The notes under the pieces were generated by a model, which did not search any database, was not told the origin of the DNA, and saw only the letters and a list, made by a program, of their open reading frames with translations. A program made the position numbers and the translations under genes. Below, piece by piece: positions 5,921 to 7,674 of a DNA stretch of 7,674 bases (positions are counted from its first letter, which is position 1; each line of letters starts with the position of its first letter). This DNA comes from Anaerolineales bacterium (GTDB lineage Bacteria; Chloroflexota; Anaerolineae; 4572-78; J111), in the NCBI GenBank assembly GCA_012032575.1, contig JAAUSP010000361.1, forward strand, positions 1 through 7,674. The letters run 5' to 3'.

Positions 5921-6235
5921 ATGAAAGAAATTCTGGCAAATATCGAAGCCTGGCAGGCTCGTGGTGATAAAATTGCCATTGCGACTGTGACCAAAACCTG
6001 GGGATCGTCGCCGCGCGCTCCCGGCTCGAAGATGGCAGTGAACCACAAAGGCGAGATGATTGGCTCGGTCAGCGGCGGCTGTGTCGAAGGCGCAGTGGTC
6101 GAAGAGGCGGTGCGGGTCATCAAAACCGGCCGACCCAAGCTGCTCCACTTCGGCGTCGCCGACGAAAATGCCTGGGAAGTCGGCCTGGCTTGCGGCGGCA
6201 CGATTGAGGTGTTTGTTGAAAGGTTGGATTGGTGA
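5921..6235 (+). CDS. Stand-alone XdhC/CoxI N-terminal domain protein
   Basis: The 104 residues form one XdhC_CoxI domain. The motifs are GSSPRAPGSKM (28-38), GSVSGGCVEGAVVEEA (48-63) and GLACGGTIEVFVE (88-100), with Cys54 and Cys91 in the conserved positions. XdhC-family proteins help mature molybdenum hydroxylases such as xanthine dehydrogenase and CO dehydrogenase. They bind the molybdenum cofactor and assist its sulfuration and insertion. In the classic protein this domain is fused to a Rossmann domain; here it ends at a TGA after about 104 residues and the Rossmann part is on the next gene. The two genes are in different frames with a 92-base gap and the next protein has its own N-terminal part, so this looks like a paralogous pair rather than a broken gene. 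No hydroxylase subunit is in the window. Confidence 0.88.
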   Translation: MKEILANIEAWQARGDKIAIATVTKTWGSSPRAPGSKMAVNHKGEMIGSVSGGCVEGAVVEEAVRVIKTGRPKLLHFGVADENAWEVGLACGGTIEVFVERLDW

Positions 6236-6240
6236 AAATG

Positions 6241-6305
6241 GTAGTAGGTAGTAGGTAGTAGGTAGTAGGTAGTAAGGGAAAAACCCCTACGACTTACTAC
6301 CTACT
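6241..6305. repeat. Heptamer array GTAGTAG with inverted copy between the two XdhC genes
   Basis: GTAGTAG is repeated exactly at 6241-6247, 6248-6254, 6255-6261 and 6262-6268, with GTAGTAA at 6269-6275. AGTAGGTAGTAAG (6264-6276) pairs perfectly with CTTACTACCTACT (6293-6305) across a 16-base loop. An alternative inner hairpin is GGG-AAAAA-CCC (6276-6286). The array starts 5 bases after the upstream stop and may set the relative expression of the two genes. Copy number could change by slippage. Confidence 0.92.
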
Positions 6306-6327
6306 CCTGTGATAAGGTGCGTTCAAT

Positions 6328-7083
6328 ATGTCCCTATTTTCCCTCTTAAAAGAGTACCTGCAACAAGATCAAAGTGTGGCCCTGGCGGTGGTGGTGCGCG
6401 GACCGGCGGAGTTGTTGGGGGTTAAGGCGCTGATTCCGGCGGATGGCGAGCCGGTCGGCTCGCTGCTGGAGACGCCCTTGCGAGAAGCGCTCCTTCAAGA
6501 AGCAGACCGGGTTCTGGGTAAGGGCAGTTCGACTGTCCGTTTTCCCTCCTGGCAAACGGACGGCGAAGAAATCGAGGTCTTTTTCGATGTGCATCGGTCG
6601 GCTCCGCGCCTGGTGATTGTCGGCGGGGTGCATATTGCCAGCGATTTGATCCACTTTGCCAAACCGTTGGGCTTCAGCACTTACGTGGTAGACCCGCGCA
6701 CGGCCTTTGCCTCGCCCGAACGGTTTCCCCACGCCGATCACCTGGTGCAGCAGTGGCCCGACGAAGCTCTGCCCGAAATCGGCCTGACCCGCGAAACCAG
6801 CGTGGTTGTGGTCACACACGATCCCAAACTGGATGACCCGGCGCTGCTGGTGGCTTTGCCCAGCCCGGCAATTTACGTCGGCGCGTTGGGCAGTCCCAAA
6901 ACCCATGCCCAGCGAGTCAAACGGCTGCTTGAAAGTGGTTTGCCCCAACCGCAAATTGACCGCCTCCACGCGCCGATTGGCCTGGACCTCGGCGGGCGAA
7001 CTCCGGCGGAGATTGCGCTGAGCATCATGGCGGAGATTGTGGCGGTGAGGAATGGGATGGCGGGTAGCAAGGTGGCAGGGTAG
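6328..7083 (+). CDS. XdhC-family protein with Rossmann (XdhC_C) domain
   Basis: Residues 1-90 resemble a degenerate XdhC_CoxI domain (ALAVVVRGPAELLGVKALI, EEIEVFFDV) without the SGGC and CGG cysteine motifs. Residues 94-241 are the XdhC_C Rossmann domain. Its signatures are LVIVGGVHIA (95-104), VVDPRTAF (120-127), ERFPHAD (131-137), THDPKLDDPAL (163-173), YVGALGS (183-189) and the end motif APIGLDLGGRTPAEIALSIMA (215-235). The nucleotide loop reads GGVH where many relatives have GAGH. With the preceding gene it supplies one complete set of XdhC motifs split over two proteins, which suggests they work together in molybdenum-cofactor sulfuration and insertion. AAGG (6314-6317) is a weak ribosome binding site 10 bases before the ATG. 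The last residues, MAGSKVAG, are encoded by the octamer repeat at 7062-7093. Confidence 0.9.
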   Translation: MSLFSLLKEYLQQDQSVALAVVVRGPAELLGVKALIPADGEPVGSLLETPLREALLQEADRVLGKGSSTVRFPSWQTDGEEIEVFFDVHRSAPRLVIVGGVHIASDLIHFAKPLGFSTYVVDPRTAFASPERFPHADHLVQQWPDEALPEIGLTRETSVVVVTHDPKLDDPALLVALPSPAIYVGALGSPKTHAQRVKRLLESGLPQPQIDRLHAPIGLDLGGRTPAEIALSIMAEIVAVRNGMAGSKVAG

Positions 7084-7093
7084 CAGGGTTGCA
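7062..7093. repeat. Octamer array GGGTAGCA running through the stop codon of the XdhC gene
   Basis: The units are GGGTAGCA (7062-7069), AGGTGGCA (7070-7077), GGGTAGCA (7078-7085) and GGGTTGCA (7086-7093). The stop codon TAG at 7081-7083 lies in the third unit. Slippage by one unit would therefore alter the protein's tail. The array fills much of the 44-base gap before the next gene. Confidence 0.85.
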
Positions 7094-7127
7094 AGGTCTG
7101 GTATCGCTCGTTTTCAAGGAAGCACTA

Positions 7128-7412
7128 TTGTATAAAGTAACAAGTTTTGAGATCGTGGCCGACTATACCCTTCGAGTCGGATTTGATGATGGCACAAGCC
7201 AGGTCATAAACTTCAAACCTATTTTGTATGGCGAGATGTGGGGACCATTGCAAGATTTGATATTTTTTAATAAAGTGGAAATTGATCCCATCGCTCACAC
7301 CTTGACCTGGCCCAATGGCGCAGATTTTGACCCAGAAACGCTGCATAACTGGTCAGAGTACGGAGATGAATTGGCTGCACGTGCCCAACAGTGGATACAG
7401 GTTCGAGTGTGA
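7128..7412 (+). CDS. DUF2442 domain protein
   Basis: From a TTG at 7128 the protein is 94 residues. It has the DUF2442 pattern: YKVTSFEIVADYTLRVGFDDGT (2-23), then INFKPILYGEMWGPLQD (28-44), FFNKVEID (47-54) and LTWPNGADFDPETL (60-73). The TTG is chosen because AAGGA (7116-7120) lies 7 bases upstream and because the family usually begins just before the VTSF-like segment. The frame stays open back to another TTG at 7089, but that extension lies partly in the octamer repeat. The function of DUF2442 is not established. It is often encoded next to a DUF4160 protein, and that pair is sometimes described as toxin-antitoxin-like; no DUF4160 gene is present here. The protein is small and acidic, with no membrane segment. 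Confidence 0.85.
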   Translation: MYKVTSFEIVADYTLRVGFDDGTSQVINFKPILYGEMWGPLQDLIFFNKVEIDPIAHTLTWPNGADFDPETLHNWSEYGDELAARAQQWIQVRV

Positions 7413-7420
7413 AACTGATT

Positions 7421-7588
7421 ATGAACCACAAACGCAAGCGACCAATAAACCGGCGAGCCGGCTGCAAATTGTGTAAATTTTGGAAGATTAACGGCTTCTT
7501 AACCGAGCGGGTAGAGGGCGAGAAATTTTCGGACCACCGCCGCCGAATAATTGCCAATGAGCAAATGGCAGACACTTCTTTCAGGTAA
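7421..7588 (+). CDS. Small basic CxxC protein of unknown function
   Basis: From the ATG at 7421 this frame encodes 55 residues. It opens with a strongly basic segment (HKRKRPINRRAG, 3-14), followed by CKLCKFWKINGF (15-26) and a charged segment (EGEKFSDHRRRIIANEQ, 32-48). The single CxxC pair (Cys15, Cys18) could bind metal only with further ligands or as a dimer. The wording 'NRRAGCxxCKxxKxNG' resembles small uncharacterised proteins I believe occur in Chloroflexota and Cyanobacteria, but I cannot name a family. The gene starts 8 bases after the DUF2442 stop, so the two are probably co-transcribed. No good ribosome binding site is seen, which suggests coupling to the upstream gene. A GTG at 7391 in the same frame would overlap DUF2442 and seems less likely. 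Confidence 0.65.
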   Translation: MNHKRKRPINRRAGCKLCKFWKINGFLTERVEGEKFSDHRRRIIANEQMADTSFR

Positions 7589-7674
7589 TAAGATAACCCT
7601 TTCAGGAAAAATGATGTGGACATCAAAACTATAGATGTTCAGATAAATGTTTTTTGGTAGGGGCATGGCCTTGC
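7589..7674. other. Gene-free end of the window; possible half palindrome at 7656-7674
   Basis: No convincing gene is seen in these 86 bases, which are AT-rich up to about 7655. The last 19 bases, beginning GGTAGGGGCATGG, look like the left arm of a GC-rich palindrome that would continue beyond the window; the right arm cannot be seen. Confidence 0.3.

Noticed and set aside
6241..6275. CRISPR-like array
   Set aside because: The 7-base units are directly adjacent with no spacers. This is a simple tandem repeat.
5921..7083. Single XdhC gene broken by a frameshift
   Set aside because: The two frames are 92 bases apart, separated by a repeat, and the second protein has its own complete N-terminal part and start.
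7089..7127. N-terminal extension of the DUF2442 protein from the TTG at 7089
   Set aside because: The extension begins in the octamer repeat, lacks a suitably placed ribosome binding site and is outside the family's usual length. The TTG at 7128 with AAGGA upstream fits better.

Overview
The window looks like a piece of a chromosome from an uncultured Chloroflexota bacterium, probably class Anaerolineae. This is an inference from gene content (a compact FAD oxidoreductase, a SIR2-like/nSTAND1-WD40 pair, a long-chain acyl-CoA ligase, XdhC-family maturation factors, DUF2442), from the moderately high GC of the genes, and from the many small tandem repeats between genes. No rRNA, tRNA, CRISPR array or transposase was seen.

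Layout. Bases 2-447 (+) hold the 3' part of a small FAD-binding oxidoreductase whose reading frame breaks at 50-55. It converges on a two-gene operon on the minus strand (3668 down to 574). The first gene of that operon is a SIR2-like protein. The second, starting 2 bases after the first one's stop, is an nSTAND1 NTPase with a coiled coil, one membrane helix and a short WD40 region. A 397-base divergent intergenic region follows, with two back-to-back extended -10 promoters, two heptamer repeats and a composite palindromic repeat. Next come a complete long-chain fatty acid-CoA ligase (4066-5763, +), a pair of XdhC-family genes for molybdenum-hydroxylase maturation (5921-6235 and 6328-7083, +), a DUF2442 gene with a TTG start (7128-7412, +) and a 55-residue CxxC protein (7421-7588, +). 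The last 86 bases carry no gene and end in what looks like half of a palindrome.

The most interesting locus is the SIR2-like/nSTAND1 operon. Its architecture fits the NTP-dependent conflict or immune systems in which a STAND ATPase senses a signal and a SIR2-type enzyme is the effector. However, the SIR2-like protein has lost the glycine-rich NAD-binding motif and the catalytic Asn/Asp, and keeps only the LHG histidine. The NTPase is predicted to put its WD40 part on the far side of the membrane.

The second theme is repeats. Every intergenic gap of about 40 bases or more between complete genes carries a short tandem repeat. Five are period-7 arrays, each with a different heptamer, and three of these face a complementary array to form a hairpin. 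The sixth is a period-8 array that runs through the stop codon of the second XdhC gene.
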